The notes under the pieces: generated by a model | The model's input: only the letters and a program-made list of their open reading frames with translations | The model's database searches: none | Told to the model about the DNA's origin: nothing | Position numbers and translations under genes: made by a program | NCBI GenBank assembly: GCA_029844215.1 | Contig: CM056738.1 | Span: 69,246,093-69,310,092, forward strand | Source: Przewalskia tangutica | Taxonomy: Eukaryota; Streptophyta; Magnoliopsida; Solanales; Solanaceae | Direction: 5' to 3' | DNA: 64,000 nucleotides | In this document: in pieces, positions 34,224 to 46,770 of the stretch | Numbering within the stretch: the stretch's first letter is position 1 | Layout of the letters: each line of letters opens with the position of its first letter

Positions 34224-35683
34224 CTACGTCCGGCTAAAATACGTTAAAGACATCGCTACTTGGGAGGCAACTCAATGTTTTAATTATGTTATTTCATTTT
34301 CTGTTTTAGTTTATTTTATTTTGTCTTGAACAATCTTACGGTCTTGGTTTCTTGTCTTGTGTTTTTGGATGACAGGTGGACTGGAAGCTAACTCTGAGGA
34401 AAAAGGTGTCAAAAAATGCTGAAATTCTGAAAACTGTGCAAATTCCTGAAATTTCCCTCCCAGACCTCCGTTATGACCACTGTGTTGTGTCAGTAAGTTG
34501 TCATTTTATTTTTAATCTTCACACATTTGGGATAGTGTGTCGATTAAGTCTGAGTGAGGGGGGGGGGTCTTATTTTGTTTCATTGTTTTGTTTTTGAGTC
34601 TTTTTTATTTGTCTTTGTGTTGTTCCATGTGTTTTTGAGTCATAATTTTTTTTTTGGATCAAACATGTTGTAGTTGCTAAAGACATTGAGTGGATAAAGT
34701 GAGATAATGTAATGGAATTAAAAACAAAAATTTGTGTGCTTAAGTTAGATATGCCAAAAATTCATGACATCTAATTATTTGGGATATTTTTGCTTAGCCT
34801 ATGTGTGTCAGTTATGGAAAGAAAGGTTGAAAAAAAAATGCTTAGAAAATCTGTTTGCTTGTTATTTGAGGCGAAATAGTTGAGATGTACATGTTTAGGG
34901 AGATGATTCAGGTATTCTTTGATAGCCCTTCTTACCGTTCATTACCTACCCTGACATAAATTATATCACTAGTCAGCCCATTTGAGCCTAAAATAAAATT
35001 TTTCTTTGACACCTATGATTTCTTGTTTGTGCCATAAGTAAAAATTGAAAGTTAGTGGGATGAAAAGTGTTGAAAAAGAAACAAGAAGAGAGCGAAAATT
35101 TGATGCACCCGAATGAAAAATATGCAAAAGTCTAAGTTTGGGGGTGCTTGTTATTTATAATGTGTCTCATTCTCTCAAAATAAAAGAGGGGATAAAATAG
35201 GTATGAGACTGAAAAGAAAATCACAAGAAAGAAAAAGGAATTGCATGAAAAATGCTTATGGTACGTAATTTGAGCTTAAATGCCCACTTTTACCTACCCC
35301 TGCCTAAGCCTACATTATAATTCTTGAAAGTCCTGATAATCTTTAATGTGTGTGTCTATGATTAGTGGAGAATAGCAAGTAAACGAGCCTATATCATTTT
35401 GGGAAAGATGGAATGAAACTGACATGCATAAGTTAGGTGTTTGTATTTCCAGTGACTATGATCCAAGTGAATTTGCGGAATATCTAACTTAAAATTCTAG
35501 ATTGCTAAGTATTCATGTTATATATGTTCTAACATATTATCCCATCTTTCATCCATGATTTTGAAAGAGCATTGCTATAACTATTTGATCCATTTTATTG
35601 AGTCTTTTATTTGATTTTGTTTTCGTTTTTATTTTTTGTTTAGTGCTTTACTCGAGGGCGAGTAAAGGTTAAGTTTGGGGGTT

Positions 35684-36310
35684 TGTTAGACATATTTTAT
35701 ATACACTTTTGAGTTATTTTTAGTTAGTATTTTTTCCATTTTCGTTGAAATTAGTATCGTGTTAGGGTCATTTTTCTTTCTTTTGAGTCACAGTGGTTCT
35801 AAATGGCAAAATGGCAGAAAGAAGTTGAAATGATCATAATTGAGATGGATTTGCACTATAAAAGGCCAAGAAATGAAGCCTAAGAAGTCCCGGGAAGTAT
35901 AGAAGAAATCAGACGAAGTTCGGATGAGAAAATGACAAAAAATCAGAAAATTTGGAATGGGACGCAGCCGGCGCCACGGCACCAGCCAACAGGGACGCGA
36001 CACCCAAAGTCATGCGAAGTTCAATTTGGCCCCATGTGTTCCGACGCCGCGGCGCCGAGGCGGAATTTTGAGTTTCTGAGCCGATTTTGACACGGTTTTC
36101 AGGGTCCGCAATGCAATTTTTCTCAACTATAAAATCCCTAAAACCCTGACCTTACGGAGGCAGCTTGGACATCCTTGTACATATTCCACAACACAACTCT
36201 TGGAGGAAACAAGATTGGAGACCTAGTTCTAAGTATTTTCTTTTTTTCTCTTTATTTTCAATTCAGTTCATGTTGAATTTTATATTAGTAGCATGTATAT
36301 GACTAGGAGT
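35684..36310 (+). repeat. ATH-2 3' LTR, first part
   Basis: From TGTTAGACATATTTTA to the ATH-3 insertion point (GGAGT). Carries the GC module at 35965-36066. Confidence 0.85.
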
Positions 36311-36569
36311 TGTTAAGAGTATTTTGTATACACTTTTGAGTCCATTTTAGTTAGTATTGTACTCTTTTATTTTGCGGTTAGTATAGTGTTAGGTGTGTTT
36401 TTATTTCATTTTGTGTCACATCGATCATAAAGGAGAATATACTACTTTTAAGGATGAAACGAGCTTAATTGAGATGAAATCTGTACAAGCACAGCCCAAG
36501 GAATGAAGCCTAAGAAGTGCCAAAAAGAATAGAAGAAATCTGGCAGATTCCGGACAAAAATCAAAGAGG

Positions 36570-36765
36570 CACCGCGGTGCCATGGAATCGTGGTCAGAAA
36601 AATTAGCACCGAGGCGTAAAAATTGCCAAAAGTGCAAAACAGAAACACCATCGAAGGCACCGCGGTTCCTGGAAGCAGCATCGCGGTGCCATATGTCCAG
36701 TGAGCTACAATGATTTCATAAGAATTAGCATCGCGGTGCCGGACAGCGGAACCGCGGTGCCGACG
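36570..36765. repeat. GC palindrome module, ATH-3 5' LTR
   Basis: Six copies of a GCACCGCGGTGCC-type word (GGCACCGCGGTGCCA, GCACCGAGGCG, GGCACCGCGGTTCC, AGCATCGCGGTGCCA, AGCATCGCGGTGCCGG, GGAACCGCGGTGCCGAC). Repeated in the right LTR at 50877-51070. Confidence 0.8.
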
Positions 36766-36835
36766 CGTATTTTCAGAATTCCTGGGCCGAATTGGACAGG
36801 GTTTTTATGGTCCGAAAGGCAAACTTTTCCCCAAC

Positions 36836-36842
36836 TATAAAA
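36836..36842 (+). promoter_or_regulatory. TATA box of ATH-3 LTR
   Basis: TATAAAA in CCCCAACTATAAAACTTC, about 70 bp after the GC module. Confidence 0.55.
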
Positions 36843-37729
36843 CTTCTAAATCCTGGCAGCTTTTAATCACTTTTTGATATACCATATACCATATTACAAA
36901 TCATACTTTTGGGAGGCAAGAAGTAGACTACAATTGGAGACTCTAGTTCAAGTTCTTTTCCTTTCCTTTGCTTTATTTCAGTTTATGTTGGATTGTAATC
37001 TAGTTCTTGACATGACAATGTTTAGGAGCTAATTACTTTAGTAGGGTTTTCCATCGAATCTTCTTGAAACTCTTTCATATAGTTAATGCATAGTTATTGA
37101 TGACTTCTTTAGCATATTAAGATCTATTCAATATTGTTATGATTGCTTGATAATTAACTAGCTATTAATTGTCATAACTTATATGATTTCGAATCAAAAG
37201 TTTGAAAGGTGAGATTTGAATATGTTGTAATTGTCTAGACATAGGTTAAAATCGTGGACGAAAGTACCCCGATACTTGTGTAGTATTTAAAGGTTATTGT
37301 TCTTAATCCTCATGTGTGGTAAAAGTTATCATAGAAATATATAAGGTTTCTGCACTAAGTTGAGCTCTTGTATGTCCTAACCGGAATATAATGATAGATT
37401 AGTTAACATGTTATCTTAATAAGAAGAAGAATCATTAGCATTGCATTAACACGTGAAATAGTGGATAGTTGAGGAGATTGGAAGCCCTATTCTCTTCATA
37501 ACTGTTATAAAACCAAAGTATTATAATCATTAGTTTATTTTCTGCACTTAGTCATAATCTTAGTTATAATTCTCAAACTAAAGAACGTCAATCAAATAGA
37601 TATCATAGAATAGATAACTGGTACTTAATAAACCAATCTCTGTGAACGATAAACTCGGTCTTACAGATCTTTATTACTTGAACGATATGTACACTTGCGT
37701 AAGCATCTAGAAATATCGCACCAACTTTT

Positions 37730-37746
37730 TGGCGCCGTTGCCGGGG
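37730..37746 (+). promoter_or_regulatory. Primer-binding site of ATH-3 (tRNA-Asp)
   Basis: TGGCGCCGTTGCCGGGG a few bases after the LTR end. Confidence 0.85.
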
Positions 37747-37872
37747 ACTGACGTACTGTTAATATCGATTTATCTATTCTTAATTCTAATTTGCTTTTTA
37801 TTTTCAGTTTTTTTTAGGAAGTTTTGCCGTGATCTGTTTGTTGTTTTTGATCAATTTTAGGAAACTTAGGTT

Positions 37873-39044
37873 ATGCGAAGTAGGAGAGGAGCAGACACTT
37901 CTATCCCTCTGAACCCTGAGATTGAAAGATTGTGCAGACAGAACAGGAAAGAAAAGAGAATTGTTGATTCATTAGCGATGGGAGATCAGCAAAATAACAA
38001 TTTGGTGAATGATGAGTTACCGCATGTCTTAAGACAAGTCCCTGCAGAAAGGAGCTTGGGGGACTATGTGTTGCCTACAATCAGGGGTGCAGACTTACAT
38101 CAGGTTTCCAGCTGTTGAAGCCAATAATTTCGAAATCAAACCAGCAATATTGCACATGGTCTAAGGTTCAGTCCAGTTTGGGGGGTTACCGACAGAAGAT
38201 CCCCACCTGCATCAAGCAAACTTCCTGGAGCTGTGTGCAACGTTTAAATACAATGGCGTTACTGATGATGCCATTCGGTTGAGGCTCTTTCCATTCTCAC
38301 TCACGGAGAGAGCAAAATGCTGGTTGAATTCATTACATGCGAACTCCATGACTACATGACAAGACTTAGCCCAGAAGTTCCTTGCCAAGTTCTTCCCTCC
38401 ATCCAAAGCTAGCAAAGCTCAGAGGAGAGCTTAATAATTACTATCAGATAGATGGAGAGTCACTCTATGATGCATGGGAGCGTTTCAAAGATCTGTAGAG
38501 AAAGTGTCCACATCATGAGATTGAGAATTGGATGTTAGTCCACATATTCTACAATGGATTGTGTGGTACAACTCATACCATTATTGATGCTGCAGCAGGA
38601 GGTACGTTCATGAGAAAGAGTGCCAATGAGGCACATGATTTGCTAGAAGATATGGCCACACACAATTATCAGGGGGCCGATGAGAGAGCAATGAACAGCA
38701 GGAAAGTGGCTGAGATTCATGGGCTAGATGCTATCACTGCATTGTCTGCGCAGGTGGCCACTTTGACAAGGCAGATGCAACAGAGTACCATGTCAGTTAA
38801 AGCTGTCCAAACACCAGTGGGTTGTGAGATTTGTGGGGGTCCCCATACTTTTGATAGATGCACAGCAGTGGACCCAAATAATGTGCCCATGGAGCAAGTT
38901 CAGGCAGTTGGAAATTTTCAGAGGCCCTACAACAACCCATACTCCATCACATACAATCAGGGGTGGAGAAATCACCCAAATTTTGTGTGGAAGAATGACC
39001 AAGGCAACAACCACAATTCCAGGACTCATCTTCACATCAATTAA
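37873..39044 (+). pseudogene. ATH-3 gag
   Basis: Starts at ATG 37873 with the family's basic N terminus (MRSRRGADTSIPLNPEIERL). Capsid follows in several frames (ERSLGDYVLPTI; ELCATFKYNGVT; LFPFSLTERAKCWLNSL; GESLYDAWERFKD). 38532-39044 is open: HIFYNGLCGTTHTIIDAAAGG, then a zinc knuckle CEICGGPHTFDRC (C-x2-C-x3-H-x4-C). Several frame changes and stops break it. Gag would form the particle and bind element RNA. Confidence 0.82.
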
Positions 39045-39271
39045 GCCCATCAGACCCACAAGAGAAGTCAGGTGAAATAAGAAAAATAAGAGCAGCACTG
39101 ATGACCTTGGCTAAATCCCAAACAGAATCCAACAACTCCCAGACTCAATTCATGAAGGAGACCACTCAGTTCATGTCAGAGACCAGGTCTTATATTAGAA
39201 ATTTGGAAACACAAGTGGGACAGCTGGTGCACACCGAGCGATGAGAGGCAAGGTAATCTTCCCGATGTCTG

Positions 39272-40327
39272 ATGATGAACATAAGGGAGAAATGTCAGTC
39301 AGTTAGCTTGAGAAGTGGGAAGCAGTTAGAGCAAGGTGCACCTCAACTAATGGTCGAAAAGAGAAAGGAGTTGGAGAAGACAACTGAGGTAGAGAAGGAG
39401 GGGGTTACTGATGACCGCCCTATTTTAGAGAAGGCTTCACCCGCAGTGATGAGAAAGTATACAGATAAAATTCCTTACCCTCAAAGACTGCAGAAGAAGA
39501 CTTTGGATAAGCATTTTTTGAAATTTTTAGAGGTATTCAAAAAACTGCATATCAATCTTCCATTCATTGAAGCTTTGGAGCAGATGCCAGCTTATGTGAG
39601 ATTCATGAAAGACATCATGTTTAAGAAGAGGAAGCTGACATATTATGAGACAGTGGTACTGACAGAGGAGTGCAGTGCTATATTGCAAAAGAAACTTCCT
39701 CCAAAGTTAAAAGATCCAGGGAGTTTCACATTACCTTACACTATAGGGAAGTTGACACGCAAGCAAACTCTATGTGATTTGGGGGAAAGTGTCAATCTTA
39801 TGCCCCTCTCTGTGTTCAAAAGACTTGGGTTAGGAGAAGCAAGACCAACCACAGTCACCTTGCAGCTAGCTGATCATTCAGTTGTGCATCCCGAAGGAAT
39901 AATTGAAGATGTGTTGGTAAAAGTAGGTAAATTCATTTTTCTTGCTGACTTCCTCATCCTAGACATGGATTCAGATGAAAATATGTCCATTATACTTGGG
40001 AGACCATTCCTAGCTACAGGGAGGGTACTTATTGATGTAGAGAAGGGAGAGCTAAAACTCAGAGTTCAAGATGAGGAGATGACCTTCACTGTTTTCAGGC
40101 CTTCTACTGAACCCCAAGTCGATGCTAGATGTTCTGCTATTAGAGTAGTTGACAAGATTGTGCTTGAGAAAAGCCTCACAAGTACTGATACTCGTGGGGT
40201 AGCACCAAAGCAGCATGGAGAACTTGATGGTAAGAATTCTGAACCTAACCTTGTGAAAAAGAAGAGGAGGATGAGGAAGAGAATGGTGCTAAAATGGATA
40301 TGCGGAGGGGACACTCTACTCCATTGA
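39272..40327 (+). pseudogene. ATH-3 protease, open but with altered active site
   Basis: 351 codons without a stop. Linker (LRSGKQLEQGAP; VTDDRPILEKA), a conserved helical stretch (LEVFKKLHINLPFIEALEQMP; YETVVLTEECSAILQKKLPPKLKDPGSF), then the retropepsin-like fold. The active-site turn reads CDLGESVNLMP where ATH-4 and ATH-5 have CDLGASINLMP, and the flap/C-lobe reads IILGRPFLATGRVLIDV. It ends in a basic tail (KKKRRMRKRM...KWICGG). No RT follows; about 30 bp later comes the post-pol motif ACGTTAAAGACAACGCTACT. The frame is open, but the Ala-to-Glu change in DLGAS argues against activity. Counted as a pseudogene because gag is broken. Confidence 0.8.
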
Positions 40328-40565
40328 TTTAGTAAGTAACATGCGTTCGACTAAAAGACGTTAAAGACAACGCTACTTGGGAGGCAACCCAATATTTTTA
40401 ATTATGTTATTTCAATTTTTGTTTTAGTTGTTTATTTTGTCTTGAACAGTATCACGATCTGGTATGTTAGTGTTTTTTGCTGACAGATAAAGGCAGGGAA
40501 TCACTCCGAAGGGCGAATGGTTAACAATGCAGAAAACTGAAGACACTGGAATTTTTTGGCAATTA

Positions 40566-40602
40566 GCACCGCGGTGCATGGTCTAAGGACCGCGGTGCCT
40601 CC
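40566..40602. repeat. GC palindrome pair in ATH-3 interior
   Basis: AGCACCGCGGTGCATGG and GGACCGCGGTGCC, about 240 bp after the protease. Confidence 0.7.
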
Positions 40603-41849
40603 TTCGGCTTTGTGCACAGTAATTTGTCCTTCCTCCCAGACCTCCGTTATGACAGCTGTGTTGTGTCAGTAAATTGTCCCTATTTATTTTTAGTCTTCAC
40701 ACATTGGGGACAATGTGTCGATTAAGTTTTGGGGGTGTTTTATTGTTTTTGAGTTTTTATTTGTCTTTGTGTTGTTTTATGTGTTTTTGAGTCATAATGT
40801 TTTTATGGATCATGCATGTTGTAGTTGCTGACGATATTTAATGGATAAAGTGAGATAATGTAATGGAATTGAAAGCAAAAATCTGTGTGCTTAAGTTAGA
40901 TATGCCAAAAATTCATGACATCTAATTATTTGAGATATTTGTGCTTAGCCTATTGATGCGTGTAATATGCACACACTTTTAAACGCAAGTGCACGTTATC
41001 GTATCAAGTAGTAGTCTTAGATAAGACCGAATATCGTCCTCTAGGATTAGGGTTCAAGTACCAACTATCTATTTTCTAGTATCTATTTGGTGAATTAATG
41101 ATTGATTGTTTGGTTTATAACTAAGAATTATTAAAGATAAGTAAATATAAAGAATTACTTCAGATGTGATGAGAATAGGGCTTCTATGTATCCTCACTAT
41201 CCGCTTATGCTACTTACTAATGCATTACTTATGGTGTTCTTCTTTTGGAGAAAGCAGGTTTACGAAATCGTTTTATACTCCCGTTAGGGTTATATAAACA
41301 CTCAACCCCAGTATTGTTCCTTACCTACCTTTCGGTGATAAGGGTAACTCTATAGGAGGATTAAGAACAAAAACCTAGTTGACCGTCACGCACAATGCGC
41401 AAAATTAGGGTTGTTAAGCCTCTCATCAACGCTACAAAACTAATTGAGGTATTTTCATCCCCAATTCAAGCCTTTCTACCCAACTTACAACATATTCACA
41501 ATCCCCCTTTTTCAGAATCTGATTAGAAATCATATTGTGATAACTAGTTGTCAATTAGTTACCAAGAATTCAACTCAATTATTGGATAGATCTCTCAATA
41601 AGAAAAATAACCATAAGCATGCATTAATTTATAACATAAGTTTCAAGAAATTCAACATAGAAAGCCCTATAAGAGAATTAGTTCCTAGCCATGAATATGA
41701 CAAGAACTAATTCAAAGTTCATCATGCAAAAACTGAATTAAAGAAAAGAAAAAGGAAAAGAAAGTACTAAGTTAATGGTATCCAATCTCCAAGCCAAAAT
41801 CTTGAGTTGTGCAAGAAGGGGAACCCTCAAAAACTGCCTAGGGTTCTCC

Positions 41850-41856
41850 TTATATA
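41850..41856 (-). promoter_or_regulatory. TATA box of ATH-4 3' LTR
   Basis: Minus strand TATATAA, about 75 bp downstream of the GC module; the same sequence recurs in the other LTR near 49236. Confidence 0.55.
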
Positions 41857-41929
41857 GGTTTAAAAACGCCTCCTTCTTTTCCCTGCAGGCCTGGCCCAAA
41901 AATCCGTCAAAAGACCTAATTTTTCCGCG

Positions 41930-42190
41930 TCGGCGCCGCGGCGCCGGAAGTTCTGCGATCCGTCGGGTGTTTTGGCGCCGCGGCCCTGATATCTGCTGTC
42001 TGAGGGCGCCGCGGCGCTGTATCTTCTGTAGCTCCTCGGATGTTTAGGCGCCGCGGCCCTGCATCTGCTGTCTGAGGGCGCCGCGGCCCTGCATCTGCTG
42101 TCTGAGGGCGCCGCGGCGCTGAGTCTTCTGCCTCTCTGAATAGTGGGCGCCGCGGCCCCTGCTTTTGGCTGCAGGAGGCGTCGCGGCGCT
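41930..42190. repeat. GC palindrome array, ATH-4 3' LTR
   Basis: About seven near-tandem units of 30-37 bp, each with GGCGCCGCGGC(G/C)CTG and a CATCTGCTGTCTGAG-like spacer. The largest version of the module in the window. Confidence 0.85.
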
Positions 42191-43657
42191 GGTCTGGATT
42201 TTAGCCTCGTTCGCCACTTTCTCTGTTTTCAGCTCTGGCATCTCCTCTTTTGCCCTCTTTTTGCTCCTTTTCCGCCATTTGACCATTTTAACCACTTTGA
42301 CTCAAAAGAAAGAAAAACTATCCTAATACGACACTTATATGTGCAAAATGGGACAAAAGACTAACTAAAACTGACTCAAAAGGTGTATATAAAATACACC
42401 GATCAAATACCCCCAAACTTAACCTTTGCTCGCCCTCGAGCAAAGATAGAAAGAAATAAAATAAAAGACTCAAAGAAAAAAAAAGAAAAAAAAATAAAAG
42501 ACTCCCTGTCATTAATCACTTTTGCTGCATAAATGTTAACTAGAAAAACATGAAGGTTAGCAGAATAATATGCAGGAACATATAGCATGAAATTTTCAGC
42601 ACACTAAACACATGAAGCTAAATATTTCGCAAACTCATATTCATCATGCTTAATGGAAGTCAATATACTAAATCATGCATATAAATTCAAGAATTCCTAT
42701 GGCATGCTTACTTGCTATTCTCCACTAATTCTGGATATGCATAAAAGAGATCTTCAGGACTTTGAGGGTTGTAATGTAGGCTTAGGTAGGGGTTGGTAAA
42801 GATAGACATTTAGGCTCATTTTTCTGTACCATAAGCTCTTTGGCTTTTCAGTATTTCCCTTTTCTTTTTGTTCTTTTCTTCACTTCAATTCTATCTTTTT
42901 CCCTCTTTTGTTTTGGGAGAATGAAGAGTATTATAATAACAAGCACCCCCAAACTTAGGCTTTTGCCTCTTTCTTATTACTTTTTTATTGGGGTGCAACA
43001 AGCTCATTCACTCTTTTTGTCTCTTTTTTTAACACAATTGATTCCACTACTTCACATTTTTACTTATGGCACAATTTGTGGGAATATAGAGTGTCAAAGA
43101 AGAAGTTTCAAATTTAGGCTCAATGGGGCTGACTAGGGATATTTTTAAAGTACGGGATAGAAAAGAATGGTAAGAATTGGCTATCAAAGAAATGCCTGAG
43201 TCATATCCCTAACATGCATATCCTAACTATTTCGCCTCAAATAGCAAGCACTCATAACACATAAGCATTTATCATTTAGCATGCATAACTTAAGCAAGAA
43301 ACTCCAAATGAGCATTTACATGAGCTTTTGGCATATCTAACCTAAGTGTTTAGATAGTTGCTTCAATTCCTTTACATTATTCCACCTTACTTCACTAGGT
43401 GTTTCTAGCAACTACATCATACATGATCTTTGACAGGCAATTATGACTCAAGAAAGAAATTTTTTTTTGGTGACTCAAAATAAACATAAAACAAAAAAAG
43501 ATTTAAATAAAACATAACATGACACACAAATAAAAACTAAAACACAAAAACAATAAAAACTAAAACACAAAAACACACCCCCAAACTTAAATCACACATT
43601 GTCCCCAATGTGTGTAGACTAAAAGACAGTAAAGAAAATAACACTTACAAACTTTGG

Positions 43658-44775
43658 TTAAAATGGTGGTGGTGGCGGTGGATAATGCATCGACCATTGG
43701 TTGAACAAGGCACTCAGCTCGTCGATTTGTTTCCTTGTTTCTTGCTGTCCTTGTACTCATCGCTTGCGCGTCCGCATCATCTCCTCCGTGTTGGTACAAT
43801 TGCCCCATTGTGGCTCTGAAGGTTCTCTCTTGTGGTTGGTCGGTGGCCGGGTCTCGCCATATTGAGCCCCTATTTCGTGCTCATCTTCATCCATGGCGCC
43901 TCTGGCTGCCGCTGCATCGGTGCTCTCCGTCTCGCTGGGGTGGGGTGCAGGAAAGAGTGCACTATCCCATAGGACACGGGCAGTTGGTTTCTTTCACGAG
44001 TATCTGTGGGTAGTTGTGGGACCGCACTCATGTGGCATAGACTGGTAATAAGCGAGCCGTGTCCCAATCCACCTGTTGTCACCAACCTGCTGATTTCTTC
44101 GATGCTCTGCACTATCTCTTTTCCCACATCAATTGTCAGCCCCCTCATAATTCCATAAATCAACTTAATCGCTTTCTCGCACTCGTGAAGTGCGTAGATG
44201 GAATCACGCGCATCGATTTAAATACAGCCAAGCCTTGGCTGCCTTGTTGAATTGGCACCTACTCAGTGCTCTAGATCCATTCCTTCCAATCTCAAAAGCA
44301 GCTCCAGGGTAGCTGACGGTGTTTGCAACGGTATCCCAGTTGATGTTGTCGGTGCTCCTAGACCATGTTCTAAAATGGCTCCAATCACCAATTCCTCCTT
44401 CAACATCCACTGTTTTTAGAGTCGCATTTATTGCTTCCGCCGTCACAGGCATATAATTTCCCCTTACAAAGCACCCCCTTTCTGTCCTCTCCGGAAAGTT
44501 TGCATAAAATTCCCGCACTATTGTTGTATTCACTGGTGTTATCTTCCACGGATTGACAAATCTCTTCCACCCCCTTAGTTCTATCATAGCCCGGATGGGC
44601 TCATAAATGTCTTCCTCCCCATATGATCCCCTTTGGTAATCCATTCCCCTTTCTGGAATTACGGGTCTGGTATCAAGCCTTTTGTATCTTGGAAGGCCTG
44701 GTAACTCACAAATCTATTTTCATCGTATTGTGGGTTTGGGGTGGATGTGGATCCTCTTCTCTTTCTGGTGGCCAT
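43658..44775 (-). pseudogene. ATH-4 extra ORF (putative plant transposon protein domain)
   Basis: Lies where Athila elements carry an env-like gene, same strand as gag-protease. ATG at 44775 gives a basic start (MATRKRRGSTSTP), then RPVIPERGMDYQRGSYGEED. The conserved part is open at 44644-44204: RGWKRFVNPWKITPVNTTIV, REFYANFPERT, FVRGNYMPVTAEAINATL, CQFNKAAKAWLYL. Further pieces continue in other frames (MIYGIMRGLTIDVGKEIVQS; SLITSLCHMSAVPQL) to a proline end MHYPPPPPPF and TAA at 43658. The pattern resembles the 'putative plant transposon protein' family (Pfam Transposase_32 as I recall it). Function unknown; no transmembrane segment, so not a classical envelope. Two or more frameshifts. 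Confidence 0.65.
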
Positions 44776-45245
44776 TTTTAAACAAAATCTGCAGCTTCTA
44801 ATTTTTGTGGCACAATGTCTCCTACACACTCAACAACTAGCAGCGACACACCCCCAAACTTCAACAATGCCCACAACCTCTTTTTCTACTCTTTTCTCCA
44901 ACTTCACAACCAACTTTTCAGTACTCAAACTACTTCAACTACAATACTCTTCCCAACTACTACCTCTTATGACTTCAGTGAAAGGATTCAAGAACAAAGA
45001 TAGGGATTACCTTTTGATGAGAAGATTCAAGCTTGTTCTTGTTTCAATTGGTGGGTTGAGGCTATGAAATGAAGCTTTGTTGTTTGAGATAGTTGGGGGT
45101 TTTTGGGAATTTAAGAGTTTAGGTTGTGGTTGGGTTGGATTTGTGGAGGATTTGTGGGAGAGTTTCTGAAATTTCGTGGGTTTTGGAGAGGAAGGTTAGG
45201 TTTGGAAGTTGGAATTGGGAAAATCTGATTTTGGGCGTTTTAAAC

Positions 45246-45470
45246 TTCGATTCCCGCTTCACGGCTCGCTTTTAGCGCCGCGGCGCCAAACATCTGCGCT
45301 CGCCCGACTTTCTGCATGGCCATAGATAGGCGCGCGCTAAATTTCTGCAAACTTTCTGGAATTCTACCGCGCCTGCTTCCCGGGCGCCATGGTTTAACTT
45401 TTGCGCTGTTCACTTTTTGGCGCCATGCGCCGCATCATTGGCGCATGGCTACCCGCTTTTTCGAAATCCT
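45246..45470. repeat. GC palindrome module in ATH-4 interior
   Basis: Contains TAGCGCCGCGGCGCCAAAC, GGGCGCCATGG, TGGCGCCATGCGCCGC and TTGGCGCATGG, between the extra ORF start and the post-pol motif. Confidence 0.65.
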
Positions 45471-45658
45471 TGCTTTTCTTTCGCTTTATTCTCACTGCAC
45501 AATCACACCAAACACAAGACCCCATGACCGTGAGATTGTTCTAGACAAAATAAAATAAAATAAAGACAGAAATTAAAATAACATAATTGAAAACGTTGGG
45601 TTGCCTCTCAAGTAGCGCTGTCTTTAACGTCTTTTAGCCGGACGCAAGTTCCTTAGTC

Positions 45659-46520
45659 TTAATAACCTTGGGGTGGATTAAGCCCCCAACCTATCCATTT
45701 CCTCCACATTTGGCGTTTCCTTTTTCTCCTTTTCTTTTTAGCATTATCGGTAATAGGGAGTTCAGGAACACTTACCTCCTTTAGTGGCATTTCGGCAAAC
45801 CATGCCTGCTTTCTTGGGCTCATCACTCTTTGGTTGACTTGTAATGGCTCGCATGGGGGTTTGATGGTGCTGATTGCAAAACACCTATTCATTGGTGGTG
45901 GTTCGATGACATGTTTTAACACTTTAAACACCATTTCTTCATTCTCCACCCTTAATGTCAACTCCCCTCTTTCAACATCAATCAAAGCTCTTCCCGTTGC
46001 TAGAACGGCCTCCCTAATATGATAGGGATTTCGCATCTTCTTCCATATCAAGAATGAGGAAATCTGCAGAAAGAAAAATTTCCTACCTTCACAATCACGT
46101 CCTCAATCTTGCCTCGTGGATGAACTACTGTCCTGTCGGCTAGTTGCAGACTCACAGTGGTTGGTTTAGCCTCTCCCAACTCCAATCTTTTGAAAACTGA
46201 TAAGGGCATCAGATTTATACTTGCCCCTAAATCGCATAGAGCTCTGTTGCACGTCACCCTGCCCACTGTGCATGGTAGTGTAAAGCTTCCAGGGTCCTTT
46301 AGCTTTGGTGGCAATTTCTTTTGTAAGATAGCACTACACTCTTCTGTTAGTGCTACTATCTCATATTCGCCGCCTCTTTTTCCCCAAGATTTCTTTCATG
46401 AACTTGAAATAAGACGACATCTGCTCCAAAGCCTCTATAAAAGGTATGTTGATATGCAACTTCCTGAATACCTCCAAGAATTTGGAAAATTGTTTATCGA
46501 CCGCCTTCCTTTGTAATCTC
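45659..46520 (-). pseudogene. ATH-4 protease
   Basis: Two main pieces: 46314-46048 (PPKLKDPGSFTLPCTVGRV, CNRALCDLGASINLMPLSVF, LQLADRTVVHPRG.IEDVIVKV) and 46051-45659 (VLATGRALIDVERGEL, then a basic tail KKKRRKRKRQMWRKWIGWG). Upstream fragments of the helical stretch (LEVF.KLHINIPFIEAL) can be traced to about 46520. The catalytic DLGAS is intact, unlike in ATH-3. Frame breaks at about 46060 and 46370. The basic tail matches that of ATH-3. Confidence 0.78.
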
Positions 46521-46770
46521 TGGGGGAAAGGAATCTTTTCTGTATACTCCTTCTCCGGAGTTTTCTATCACCGCCTAGGTTCACCACCTTCTCTTTTCTA
46601 ACTCGCTCTTCTCAACTATTGGGTGAGGTGCTCCAATTGTCTTCCACTTCTCAACCGCATCGCTTACATTGCTCCCTGGATTTACCTCTGTATTGCTCGC
46701 AATGTCCTCGCGCTCGATGTTTGCTCGCTTTGCTACCGCCCTACTTGTGTTTCCAAGTTTCAACGAGGAT

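Larger units (their letters stand above)
36311..37723 (+). repeat. ATH-3 5' LTR
   Basis: 1413 bp with GC module 36570-36765 and TATA box at 36836; ends ATCGCACCA. Confidence 0.87.
40954..42405 (-). repeat. ATH-4 3' LTR
   Basis: 1452 bp. Minus-strand order: start TGATCGG, GC module (42190-41930), TATA box (41856-41850), shared ATH block, end. Followed on the minus-strand upstream side by the tract ...AAGTTTGGGGGTATT. Confidence 0.87.
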
